64,000 nucleotides of DNA from Platanthera guangdongensis (Eukaryota > Streptophyta > Magnoliopsida > Asparagales > Orchidaceae): contig CM077167.1 in assembly GCA_039583875.1 (NCBI GenBank), positions 145,965,010 to 146,029,009 of the forward strand, given 5' to 3'. The notes under the pieces were generated by a model, which was not told where the DNA came from, ran no database searches, and saw only the letters and a list, made by a program, of their open reading frames with translations. Shown here piece after piece: positions 54,967 to 64,000 of the stretch (position 1 is the stretch's first letter; each line of letters begins with the position of its first letter). The translations under genes were made by a program, and so were the position numbers.

Positions 54967-57223
54967 ACTTGGGTCCTAGATTCATGGTTAGCATACTCCC
55001 CCTCGGTTGGTTAACCCTACGAGTGGTCGGCCTCGCATTGCTAACATAGGGAGTCTCGTGATACCTTGGATTAAACCAACAATCCACGGCAAAGTGACCG
55101 ACTTTGCCACAGCACCAATAGTCAAATCTGTTGTACCTCTTCCTAGGCTCCTGCCTTACCCTGGGAACGGTGGGTACAGCCGGGGCTTTGGATCTGGAGG
55201 TGGGGGCCTCACAGTGATTGCAGTCACAAGACTTCTTCACCTTCTGTATAACAGGCTTGGCTTTTGGTGCCTGTTTTCCATTATGGCCGCTAGAGAATTG
55301 ACCATAATTTCCCATGTGGATTTCCTCATAAGGTGCCTTGAAGGCACTCTCACCGAAGTTCCGGGGAAAGGTCCAACTGTCATATCGTCTCTTTGGCTTT
55401 ACAACCGAGGGACGTAAATGATGGCCAAATGTTGACTCAAAGTCATGTTGGTTGCAAGGAAAGCCAGGCTTTCTGAACGCAACAGGACTAAGCGGAGCCT
55501 TTCCCTTTTCATCAGCAGAGGCCTTCTTGGCGGCCTTATTCTTCCTCTGGTTCCTGTTTCTCCTGGATGAGGAACCAGATACCCCAACATGCCCCAAGCC
55601 AGCTCCTTTGGCCTGAGCAGAGAAGGTATCAACTACTGGAAGAACAGTTTTTGGCATAGAGAATCTCTTGACGATCTTCCTTTCTGCCTCAAGTTGTTCT
55701 TCCAATTTGTCGACTTCCTCCTGCTTAAGATCAAGGAGCTTAAGAGACTCTGAGTGCTTTGAAGTCAGGTCAAGGTGCTCCTGTCGGAGAGAAATCAAAC
55801 TGGTGACCTCTTCCCTAAGGGAAACACACTCACCCTTAAGGAATTTTACTTCCTTTTTCTCAGCCTTCAATCTCTTACGGCACTCCTCAAAAGTGTTGAG
55901 CAGAAGCTCATACTTCTCGAGGAGCTCAGCTTCACGGGCCGAAAGGCTATCCTCAGGTTCATCATCCTGAGACTCAGGATCAGAGTCAGAGTCGGAGAGA
56001 GGGGTGTGAGCTTTTACCTTCCCAGTAAATGGGGGACATTCTCATTCTGAGTCGGAGCGACCCACCAGCCCGAAGTAGGCTTCCTCATCATCACTGGAGT
56101 CTGAAGAATCAGACTCACTCAGTGTCTTTGGCCTTTTAGCGATGTAGCTCCGCTCTTTCTTCTTCTCTCTAGAGGATTTGTGCTCCTCTCCTTTCCCTTT
56201 TTCTCTCTTGCCTTGATAGCAGTCGGCCACGACGTGTCCTGGCTTATTACATCCAAAGCAAATAATGTCAGAAGAGCGATGTTTGTTTGGTTTAGAAGCA
56301 TACCTGTCAGAAGAATAATTTTTCTTCTGATGCCTGGAAGAGGAGCCGTCTTTCTTTCTTTGATTCCTCATCTTGAGGAACTTCTTGAACTCTCGGGTGA
56401 TGAGGGAGAAATCCTCCTCTGACAGCTCTGAGCTGGAGGAGCATGGCTCAGAGTCCTCCTCCTCATTCTTATTCCTGGCATGGTAGGAAACCGCACCCTT
56501 GCCTTTTCTGGAGTGACTGGCTTTTAGAGCCACAGTCTTTTCTTTGGCTACAGCCTTCTCTGCTTCCTCTTCTGCTTTCCTGGTGTTCAGCTGAAGCTCA
56601 TAGGACATCAGCTTCCCAAACAGAATTTGCGGGTCTGTTTCAGCTAGTCTGCCAAACTCTCGGATGGCGCAGATCTTTGTGTCCCATTCCTTAGTAAGGG
56701 ACCTAAGGAATTTATCATTGAGTTCACCATTAGTGAACACTCTTCTGTATCCTTTGAGAGCGTTGACAATCTTGAGGAAGTTCTCGTAGGTGACTCCGAT
56801 CTCTTCCTTAGGCCCTTGTCTGAAGGCCTCATATTTCTGGTTCAGGAGGGATCTCCGATCATCCCTCACTTCATCAGTGCCCTCCATTAGGATGATCAGG
56901 CAATGCCAGATCTCCTGTGTTGTCCTGCAGTTGCAGAAGTTCTGCATCATTGAGTCATCAACTGCGCTGACCAGAATGTTTTGCGCCTTCTTGTCAAGTC
57001 CCACTAGCACCATCTCGTCCTTGTCCATTTCAGAAAGTGTCTTCGGCACTTTCTTGGTAGGATCAATGGTGGAGGCCTTAGTGGGGACATAAGGTCCCTC
57101 CTCCACGATCATGAAGAGTCGAGGATCAACTGCTTCCATGTAGAACCTGATCCTTTCCTTCCAGATAGGAAAGTTGAGCCTGGTGCACACTGGGATCTTG
57201 CCTGTGAACTTGAGCCCGTCCAT
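54941..57223 (-). pseudogene. gag: S3 gag with zinc knuckles and coiled coil
   Basis: The ATG at 57223 (MDGLKFTGKIPVCTRLNFPIW) is preferred over an upstream GTG because it starts the family-like N-terminus. The capsid part is followed by the knuckle CFGCNKPGHVVADC (about 56217-56260), a Lys/Ser/Asp-rich stretch, and TGA at 56042-56044. The same frame continues with a long coiled coil (about 55660-55960), a basic region and a second knuckle-like motif YWCCGKVGHFAVDC whose first Cys is Tyr. It ends at TAA 54941. About 760 codons in total. Confidence 0.9.
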
Positions 57224-57293
57224 AGTAGATGTTTGCCTCCTTCTTGACACTAGCGGCAGGATTCAACTCAAGGTGTTAACCTTTTTGACGAGG

Positions 57294-57311
57294 AACCTCC
57301 CTCTGATACCA
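57294..57311 (-). other. S3 primer-binding site
   Basis: TGGTATCAGAGGGAGGTT on the minus strand, two bases from the LTR end. It fits the tRNA-iMet 3' end except for GG in place of CC. Identical over 18 bases to the Gypsy-C site. Confidence 0.85.
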
Positions 57312-58167
57312 CTTGAAAGTCCATCTAGTGTCAACTATCTTCACCTATAGGGGGGGAATAGGTGACGTGCAGCGTTTTTGGGAATTTAAAATTGTACCTG
57401 CACAATAAAAAGAAACAACACAGCACACAGAATACACAAGCTATTTATAGTGGTTCCCCGATTTGGGTACATCCACTTTCCCCCTTCGACCCATCTCCCA
57501 ACAAGGGACGACTCGGTCTCTTCACCAACAGGATTGAAATCCAATCCTTGCATTATCGGAAGGAACCCTTCCACACGTAGGAGTCAACACTCCCACAACA
57601 CGGGTTGCACCCAACCCTTACAACTAGGAACCTACGTTCCTTTACAACAAAAGTAAAACTAGAATGTACAAAAAATACAAACTATGTTTGGAGACAAGGG
57701 TGTCTCTCTTTGTTGACGACGTGTTCTTGAAGTCCACAAAGAGTCCACAACCCTAGATCTCTCTTGGAGAGGATCTCCCCGGAACCGACGGCGGCAAGAT
57801 GGGCGGCGGCTAGGTTCACGGGATCGGCGGCGACGACGATGTGCGGATGCTGTACTTTGGAGATCCAAACTTCGTAGCGAAGCTAGCTAGGTCTACCAAC
57901 GGTCACACGAGGATCGGTCGTCTCGATCGATTCGGACGGGGAAGTTTTTCCCGATCAACAAATCGAGAGACAAGGGATCTCTGGATAGACGCGTGAGACT
58001 CTAAGCTTGGCTAAGCTTCTGTCGTCGGAAGATCGGAAAGAATCGCGATCAAAAAGCAGCGACCAACTTGCTCGAGCGACGACGGCGGCGGCGGAGCGGA
58101 ACTCGCGATTTTAGGTCAAGATGGTCGCTCGGCTTCTTTCTGTGTATATACTGTTCAAGAAATACCC

Positions 58168-58177
58168 GTATATATAC
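58168..58177 (-). promoter_or_regulatory. S3 5' LTR candidate TATA box
   Basis: GTATATATAC, identical in both LTRs, placed between the palindrome array and the GC-rich leader. Transcription would run leftward into gag. Inferred from position. Confidence 0.5.
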
Positions 58178-58299
58178 TGTAGACACTTTCAATATGACCG
58201 TTGTGGGTCCCACAAGTAGAAACCCGAAATCCGGTTCAAAATAGTGCCAGCGGCAGAATCCGGTTCAGGGAGTTCCAGAAAAATGCCCAAGTCAAAATC

Positions 58300-58580
58300 G
58301 GCGAGAATCACTTGTGATTCTCGTCGAATCGTCGAGAATCAAGGGTGATTCTCGACGATTCGGCGAGAATCACAAAGTGATTCTCGACGATCCGTCGAGA
58401 ATCACAAAGTGATTCTCGTCGATCCGTCGAGAATCACAAAGTGATTCTCGTCGAATCTGACTTGATTGCACTCTGATTTAGCCGGCGAGATTCAGCCAGT
58501 GATTCTCGACGATTCGGCGAGAATCACTAGTGATTCTCGCCGAATCGGCGAGAATCACTTGGTGATTCTCGTCGATTCTT
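58300..58580 (-). repeat. S3 5' LTR hairpin array
   Basis: Second copy of the GAGAATCAC/GTGATTCTC array with TCGTCGA cores. Differs from the 3' LTR copy at only a few bases. Confidence 0.9.
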
Positions 58581-59677
58581 ACTTAGATGATTTTTCATCT
58601 TTTCACCCAAGAGCTGCTCCTTGACCCATCCTTGCTCCTTGTCTGCTCTTGCCTTAACACAGCCCTGTACTTGAAATTAAGTACACTCCAATAGAGAGAG
58701 TACACGTAGGCCAACACATTGATCTGCTCAACGAGGGATTACGTCGTGCAGACCCGTGTATATTGACCTACTGCACCCTGACATTGGTGTGCACTTAGCG
58801 TGGAAAAACTGCAAGCACAACTTGAAATATTTTGTCAAAAACATTGCCTATTTACCTTAGCTTGTCCAGGGGCTTCTTCAAATCAGGTACGTTGTGGATA
58901 CAATACCCAACAGAACCCCACCCATGAATGTCAACTAACCACATTTATATATAAACTCTCGAAGGAATGTACAGCAAATACAATGTCGTTTGGCCTTATG
59001 GCCTTACAGTTACTCTTTACAAGTGTGGATTCCAAACATCGGCGCGCAGGCCGGCCACACATGAACAAAACACAATATTCTTTGTTTAGCCTTCAAGGGC
59101 TAGCGGCGGCAGCAGCAGCAGGTACTTCAGCCCTTAAATTTCCTGCTCATCTCTGCAGCACCTGCACAGGGACAGCCCACTAAGCTATGGAAAATAAGGC
59201 AACAGTCAGCATTTAGTTGACCAATTTATAACGAGCCTACCCCTTTCTCGGGCAGTGATATTCCTTCCCTGCAGGCATAGCAATTCATAAGCAGATATAT
59301 CACACATTGTGCTCTCACGCAAAAACAATACATCACAACCGTCAACCACGCGGCCCGACAATCCGTGCACTCAGGGCACATTCTTGGTATGCTAGAAAAC
59401 CAGGGCCAACACCACCGTTCATGGTCCGAAACCCAACGGTATTGAACATTTAGTCTTAATGACGCGCAGGCCTAAGACTCTCATTATGCGCTCTAACTGA
59501 CCACACTTTCAGGTCTCCAATTCGGACGGACATAACGCAGGTGCGGATCAGCCACCCCAAATTGCTCAAGTAACCTTGCCATCACGAATACCAACGTACT
59601 CGAGGCCAAATCTAAGGCGCGGGTCGGTTTCACCTTTCCTGTTCGGCACGAAGCTTTTTTAAGAGCTCACAGCTCAC

Positions 59678-59813
59678 AATAGCCATACTGTCCACCATGG
59701 ACTGGCTTCACAATAGCCATAATGTCCACTATGGACTGGCTTCATAATAGCCACAATGTCCACCAAGAACTGGCTCCACAATAGCCACAATGTCCACCAA
59801 GGACTAGCTTCAC
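59678..59813 (-). repeat. 34 bp minisatellite, four copies, in Gypsy-D LTR
   Basis: AATAGCCA starts units at 59678, 59712, 59746 and 59780, exactly 34 bases apart, each with TGTCCAC and GGACTGGCTTC. Not seen in the Gypsy-B LTR. Confidence 0.9.
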
Positions 59814-60589
59814 AATCAATAAGGGGAGTTCATGCTAGCATCCTTCACGCTCGCTTAGCAAGTTCAGCAGAAACTCTCTTTCTGCACCCAACTCTGCCCA
59901 AACCCTACAACATCCAGCAGTGCCAGAAAGCTGGTCTTGCCATAGCACACAACACAAGCATCACAAGGGTATTTTCCTGGACTACCACTCCAGTACTTCC
60001 TGCTACTGCCCTTCACAGGTCCAACCCATCGACTCCACAAACCACACATTTAACCGCGGAGTCTTCTTTGGTGTGCAAATGAAACATCACCAATCCAGAC
60101 CAACCTGTCTAGATGGGCTTCACACAGCATGTCTATTCCGTACTACACATTTCTGGATCTATATACAAGACTATTGGGGATTCCAAGAATCAACCCAAGG
60201 GAAATCCCTTCGCAATCCACCCTCTGGTGGGGGAAATCCATGCACATGCCAAAACGAAGGACTCCACATGTCCAAGAAGGAAGATCGTTACCCTTGACGA
60301 CCTATTTGGAGCCATGGAAATCTAGCTAGTTGGAAAGCACCGCAGCACCCTTGCCTCCACAAATCTGGCCTCAGATCTCGATTCGGAACTCGGAAGCTCC
60401 ACCGGCGACCGGATCCTCTCTCCTCCTCCTCCTCCTTACTCTCCCTTCTCACTATCTCTTATGGCAAAGGTAAAGTGAGAATCTCTCTCTCAACTCCTGG
60501 CTTTAATACATCAGGGAGAAGCCTGGGCCATTACATCCCAGATGAAGGAAATGAATGGCTATAAATTTCCCTGAACTCTCCAAATTTGG

Positions 60590-61095
60590 GCTAAACACGG
60601 CCTGTGACACGCCCGTGTCACAGGTCGTGTACCTTAAGCGGCACACAACCGACTTAACCCGAACAGGACAGGGTCATGTGATACGCCAGTGTCACCGGCC
60701 GTGTGCCCTGATACGGCTTCAGGCACGCCCGTGTCTATCCCTTGTTCACCAAGCCTCACATCCCAGGCCACATCCAAATAAGGACACAACCATGTAGCAC
60801 GCCCATGTCACAGGCCGTGTGCCTAACTCGACTCCCCTGGCCAAATCCAGAGAAGGATATGACCATGTGACACGCTCGTATCACGGGACGTGTTTCCCAC
60901 TCGAGGATCGTCGAGTGCATTTATTCGAGTGGAGTTCGTCGAACCAGAGGAGGACACGGCTTCGGACACGCCCGTATCGCAGGCCGTGTTCCCTCTCGAG
61001 AACTCGTCGAGCACTCGACAGGCTGCTCAACCATACAGAGCAGGACACGGCTTGGGACACGCCCGTCTCCCAGGTCGTGTTGCCCAGCATTAGCT
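60590..61095 (-). repeat. Gypsy-D LTR palindrome array
   Basis: CACGCCCGTGTCAC/GGCCGTGT units as in Gypsy-A and B, plus TCGTCGA cores at about 60906 and 61005 in GATCGTCGAG and CTCGTCGAGC contexts. Confidence 0.85.
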
Positions 61096-61120
61096 CAATT
61101 TTGGGATTTGGGATGTTACA

Positions 61121-61587
61121 GGTCTGCCATGAAAATTTTGGAGTATGTGAAAGGGTCTCCGGGAAAGGGCTTATTATTTCAAAAGAATAGTCATTTGAAG
61201 ATTGAAGCGTATTCTGATGTTAGTTATGCTGATAACAAAGAAGATAGAAAGTCTACATCTGGTTTTTGCACCTTTATAGGAGGAAACCATGTTAGCTGGA
61301 AAAACAGGAAGCGGGCAATGGTTTCAAGGTCAAGTCTATGGTCATCATCTTCCTATGTTTTGTGATAACAAAGCCGTCATTAACATATCAAAGAATATAG
61401 TCTTTCATGAGAGGACAAAACACTTTGAGGTTGATTGTCATTTCATTAGGGAAGAGGTGTTGAAGAATCAAATATGTACTCCCTTCATCACTTCTGATAA
61501 AGAAATGAAAGACTTCTTCACAAAACTAGTTTCTACTTCAGATGTTTGTAGCAAGCTGGGCATTGTGGACATATACGCTCCAGCTTG
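61121..61587 (+). pseudogene. pol: Copia-E RNase H fragment, C-terminal end of pol
   Basis: The plus strand reads MKILEYVKGSPGKGLLFQ, YSDVSYADNKEDRKSTSGFC and FIGGNHVSWKNRKRAMVSRSS. A deletion and frame change near 61335 remove the expected AEAEY block. The other frame continues CDNKAVINISKNIVFHERTK, FIREEVLKNQICTPF and SKLGIVDIYAPA to a normal stop. A different copia lineage from S1-S3, of Tork or similar type. The 5' part is absent because Gypsy-D abuts at 61120. Confidence 0.85.
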
Positions 61588-62146
61588 AGGGGGAGTGTTA
61601 AAGTTTGGCGGTTTGACCTTCTAGTCGGGCGGCTAGTTGTTCGGACGGTCTAGCAGTTTGTTCAGGCGGTCTGATTCTTTGTTAGCTTATCCTAGCAGAT
61701 GCGGTCTGATAGTCCGCAGTAGCGGTCTGGTGGATTGTCGTAGCAACGATCTGACAGGTAACTGCAGCAGCAGCGGTCTGGTAGCTTTCCGCAGCAGCGG
61801 TCTGGTGGCTTGCCACAACAGCGTTCTGGTGGCTTACTGCAACTGTGGTCAGGCAACTAGCATTGGTGGTTAGGCGACTAGCATGCGGTTTGCCGGCTAG
61901 CAGTGGAGGGTTGCCGTCTAGCAGGCGGCCTGGTAGTTAGAAGTCCTTTGTATAGTGTTGCGGTTTGATAGTGGCAAACCACATAACCGCGAGGATACTT
62001 ATTTAGTCCCACATCTCTTATTGTATTCTCTCATCTCCCCCATTTTCTATAAATATGGGGACATACCTATGTATTATTCATATTTTTGGGGCAATAAAAT
62101 TTGCAATTTATTTTCATCTTGGCCGTTTATTCGCTCATTTTTCACA
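61588..62146 (+). repeat. Copia-E polypurine tract and 3' LTR
   Basis: GGGGGAG (61589-61595) precedes the LTR start TGTTAAAG at 61596. The LTR has degenerate GCGGTCTGGTGGC repeats (61640-61935), a TATA box TATAAATA at 62048-62055, and a polyadenylation signal AATAAA at 62093-62098. The 3' end at TTCACA (62146) is a guess from the TG...CA rule. Confidence 0.7.
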
Positions 62147-63100
62147 GGGGAGAAGTGAAATCCGGACTCAAGTCCACCTTATATATTAAATTTGATATCG
62201 TAACATGATATCGTTATCGCTCGTGATAGTTCATTTTTGTCTTAAAATTCAAATTTTTTGATCAAATCGTGTTTCTTGTATGCTACACATTCTTCAATCA
62301 AATTTTTATTGGTTTATACATTTCTGAAGTTGTGCAATGTGAGTTTCATTTGTCAATTTACATATGACCTCGTGCTTCAAATATCTTTTATTTTATAATG
62401 CATTTGTGATTAGTCGTGTTTCAAATTATTTTTGCATGCCTCTAAGTATGACTAATATTTTATACATGATAATGACTTCACACTTACACTTTTGGTATAA
62501 TACAAGTGTTTACCAATTTTCAATGTACATGAAGGTGTTTTTGTTCCACATTACTCTTTTAAATACATAACGTAACTTGTTTATCAGTCCTTCTTGCACA
62601 TTTTCTTAAAATGACTCAGCTCTTAAAAAAACTATTGTACTATACAAGTTGATGGGCGTCCTGAATAATTAAAAGGAAGAAACAAAACAAAAAAAGTTAT
62701 TCAAATAATATGCTCAGGATACTCCGTCAAGCACTAATCACCATCCTGATAAGTCTTAATGAGCATTATGAAGTTGAACTGATAGAATATTTATATGAAA
62801 CGCAGAAGGTCACAAACATGTGGAATATGTATGATTAAAACTAACAATTTGATGTGGCTTATGCGAGCAGGATCGACATGAACATAATTAATTAATTCCT
62901 ACGCGATGGTGTTACACATGATAATCACTAAAAATTTATGCGATCATTATGTAAAATTAATAATGAAATTTAGTACGCAATAAAAATTAAACACAAAAAA
63001 TAAAGTATGTACCATTTTTAGATTCGGCCTCGTGACGCATAGTGGCCGACATTCGTAGGAGGGCACTTGAGTTCTCTTGTATAAAATTTGATACTGTTAA
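62147..63100. other. AT-rich intergenic DNA, no gene seen
   Basis: Strongly AT-rich, with no ORF above about 70 codons and no similarity to the elements in this window. Probably the DNA into which copia-E inserted. Confidence 0.5.
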
Positions 63101-63834
63101 TGGTAGACTTGACATTCAAGATATAATGAAAATTAAATCTCTTTTGGTCTTCACAGATTAAACCAACAAAACATAACTTATCCAAGCACACTTTCCCAAG
63201 TCAAAATTGGTAATCCCGTCTCTGCTCTGTCCAGTCACCATCAAGAAAAAAGCATATTTCTTGTTCCTTTTCCCATTAGTACATGGATGGCAGAGATAGA
63301 GTTTAGGTCCTTCCAGGAGAACAGAAAAACGGAGAAGAGGAAACAGGAGCAATCCGTGATGGCGTCGTCAAATGGGAGAAGGAAAACCGCCGCTGGATGG
63401 TGCCTCGTCGGGAGAGGAGCAAAGCACCAATGGAGAAAAGACACAGTAACCACCACAAGCCCTCTACTCGCTCTTGTTCACGATTCAGATCTCCACACAA
63501 ATAAAATAACCAGTCTTTATCCCTAAATAGGAGAGGGATTAGGAAGTGTGGGGAAATTTACTAAAACACCCATCTTTTCCTTAATGAAGATTCATCCGTA
63601 AGTAAAATAAATCGTATGGACGAATTAAAACCGATCAATCTGAACATGCCAAGAGGAGACCAAGCTTGCGTAACGAAGGTTCGAATTGGTCTAACCCACC
63701 TATTACAGATTTAGGCAATTCGCGCAAACCAGTTTTTGACGCACACAAGCGGGAGATCCAAATAAACTCGAACGGACGCTTGCGCTTGATCGAAACGACT
63801 CGATTGAATAAGTCCACTTATAATTAGGAAAACT
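63101..63834 (-). repeat. Possible LTR of another copia element (minus strand)
   Basis: On the minus strand a TGTAAG start at 63834 follows a purine-rich GGTCCAAGTGGGAGAA. That pattern is common at the polypurine tract and LTR start of plant copia elements. The far end is not defined. The short ORFs on both strands do not look like proteins. The other LTR would lie outside the window. Confidence 0.35.
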
Positions 63835-64000
63835 TACATTCTCCCACTTGGACCATTTCAATCGTAATTTAGGCCGATCACAGATCAAGTCACTCCACTT
63901 AATTAATGGTACCATAGTGAAGCTGGCATCTTGAGTTTTCTCCACGCGTTAACCCAGTCCAACTGAAACCTTCACTCTGAATCATGGCGGCAACCAAATC
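63835..64000 (-). mobile_element. Possible 3' end of a copia internal region, continuing off the window
   Basis: The minus-strand purine-rich tract CCAAGTGGGAGAA sits next to the presumed LTR. The minus-strand ORF from 63945 has no domain I recognise. Supported mainly by position. Confidence 0.3.

Larger units (their letters stand above)
49863..58912 (-). mobile_element. Sirevirus S3 (Ty1/copia, young-looking, no third ORF)
   Basis: 9.05 kb minus-strand element with TG/CA ends and GAACC duplications (49858-49862 and 58913-58917). LTRs of 1600 and 1599 bases are about 97-98 percent identical by eye. It has gag with two zinc knuckles and a coiled coil, then full pol. Only about 300 bases lie between the RNase H stop and the 3' LTR, so ORF3 is absent. 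Five clear lesions: TGA in gag, a gag-pol frame change and three stops in pol. It is nested in the Gypsy-D LTR. Confidence 0.94.
57314..58912 (-). repeat. S3 5' LTR
   Basis: 1599 bases. TATA candidate GTATATATAC at 58168-58177 on the downstream side of the hairpin array (58300-58580) in element orientation, about 125 bases apart. ORFs at 57362-57868 are shadows. Confidence 0.92.
58918..61120 (-). repeat. Gypsy-D 5' LTR, second piece
   Basis: Continues the LTR after the S3 duplication and ends GGGATGTTACA at 61120 (minus-strand start TGTAACATCCC). It matches the Gypsy-B LTR in reverse through CTTATGGCCTTACAG, the 80-base unit, the CT-rich leader and the CACG array. A TTTATAG box on the minus strand lies near 60558-60568, beside the array. 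ORFs here are shadows. Confidence 0.88.

Noticed and set aside
55007..55417. Plus-strand ORF of 136 codons
   Set aside because: Antisense shadow of the S3 gag C-terminal region.
63287..63526. Possible small host gene on the plus strand
   Set aside because: The 79-codon ORF is Arg/Lys-rich with no domain, and overlapping ORFs of similar size exist on the minus strand in the presumed LTR.

Overview
This window looks like a nest of transposable elements from a large, repeat-rich flowering-plant genome. I see no convincing host gene, rRNA, tRNA gene or bacterial feature. The evidence for a plant is the set of lineages: Sirevirus-type Ty1/copia elements whose Gag carries zinc knuckles and a coiled coil, Ty3/gypsy elements of the Tekay/Del chromovirus type with a chromodomain-like integrase tail, primer-binding sites matching the 3' end of plant initiator tRNA-Met, and a tRNA-derived SINE. 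The species cannot be named from this sequence alone.

Layout, left to right. Gypsy-A (minus strand, 1-18011) has its 3' LTR split by Sirevirus S1 (plus, 126-11957, duplicated target TCGGC). S1 carries gag-pol, a third ORF (ORF3) and 1.5 kb LTRs. Gypsy-A internal DNA (12612-17575) encodes gag, protease, RT, RNase H, integrase and a chromodomain-like tail. At about 18011 a truncated Gypsy-A LTR is fused to Gypsy-B (plus), which starts in mid-gag. Gypsy-B is interrupted by Sirevirus S2 (minus, 18262-30994, duplication AAGGG), by Gypsy-C (plus, 34041-45858, 3.5-3.7 kb LTRs, duplication TGCAC) and by a head-to-head SINE dimer (45867-46385). It then ends with its chromodomain and a full 3' LTR (47003-49408). 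Gypsy-D (minus) follows as a short internal piece plus one LTR (49700-61120), split by the youngest-looking element, Sirevirus S3 (minus, 49863-58912, duplication GAACC). Gypsy-D abuts a copia RNase H fragment E (61121-61587) with its 3' LTR (61596-about 62146). The last 1.8 kb is AT-rich DNA and probably the edge of another copia element.

How the parts work together. Each autonomous family would make Gag for the particle, and protease, integrase and RT/RNase H for cDNA synthesis and insertion. All copies here carry stops or frameshifts, so they are relics. S1 and S2 also share ORF3, about 1000 codons downstream of pol, which has kept a single reading frame in both copies; S3 lacks it.

Most interesting observations. 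(1) Gypsy-A and Gypsy-B share a probable 82-93 bp GT-AG intron exactly between gag and protease. Retaining it ends translation after Gag; removing it fuses Gag to Pol in frame. (2) Several LTR retrotransposon families here carry dense arrays of short CG-containing palindromes in the LTR, upstream of candidate TATA boxes where these can be seen. In S1 and S2 the same motif also lies inside the gag-pol linker and just upstream of ORF3. (3) A nearly perfect 514 bp palindrome is built from two head-to-head tRNA-derived SINEs, and Gypsy-C sits at its target-site duplication.
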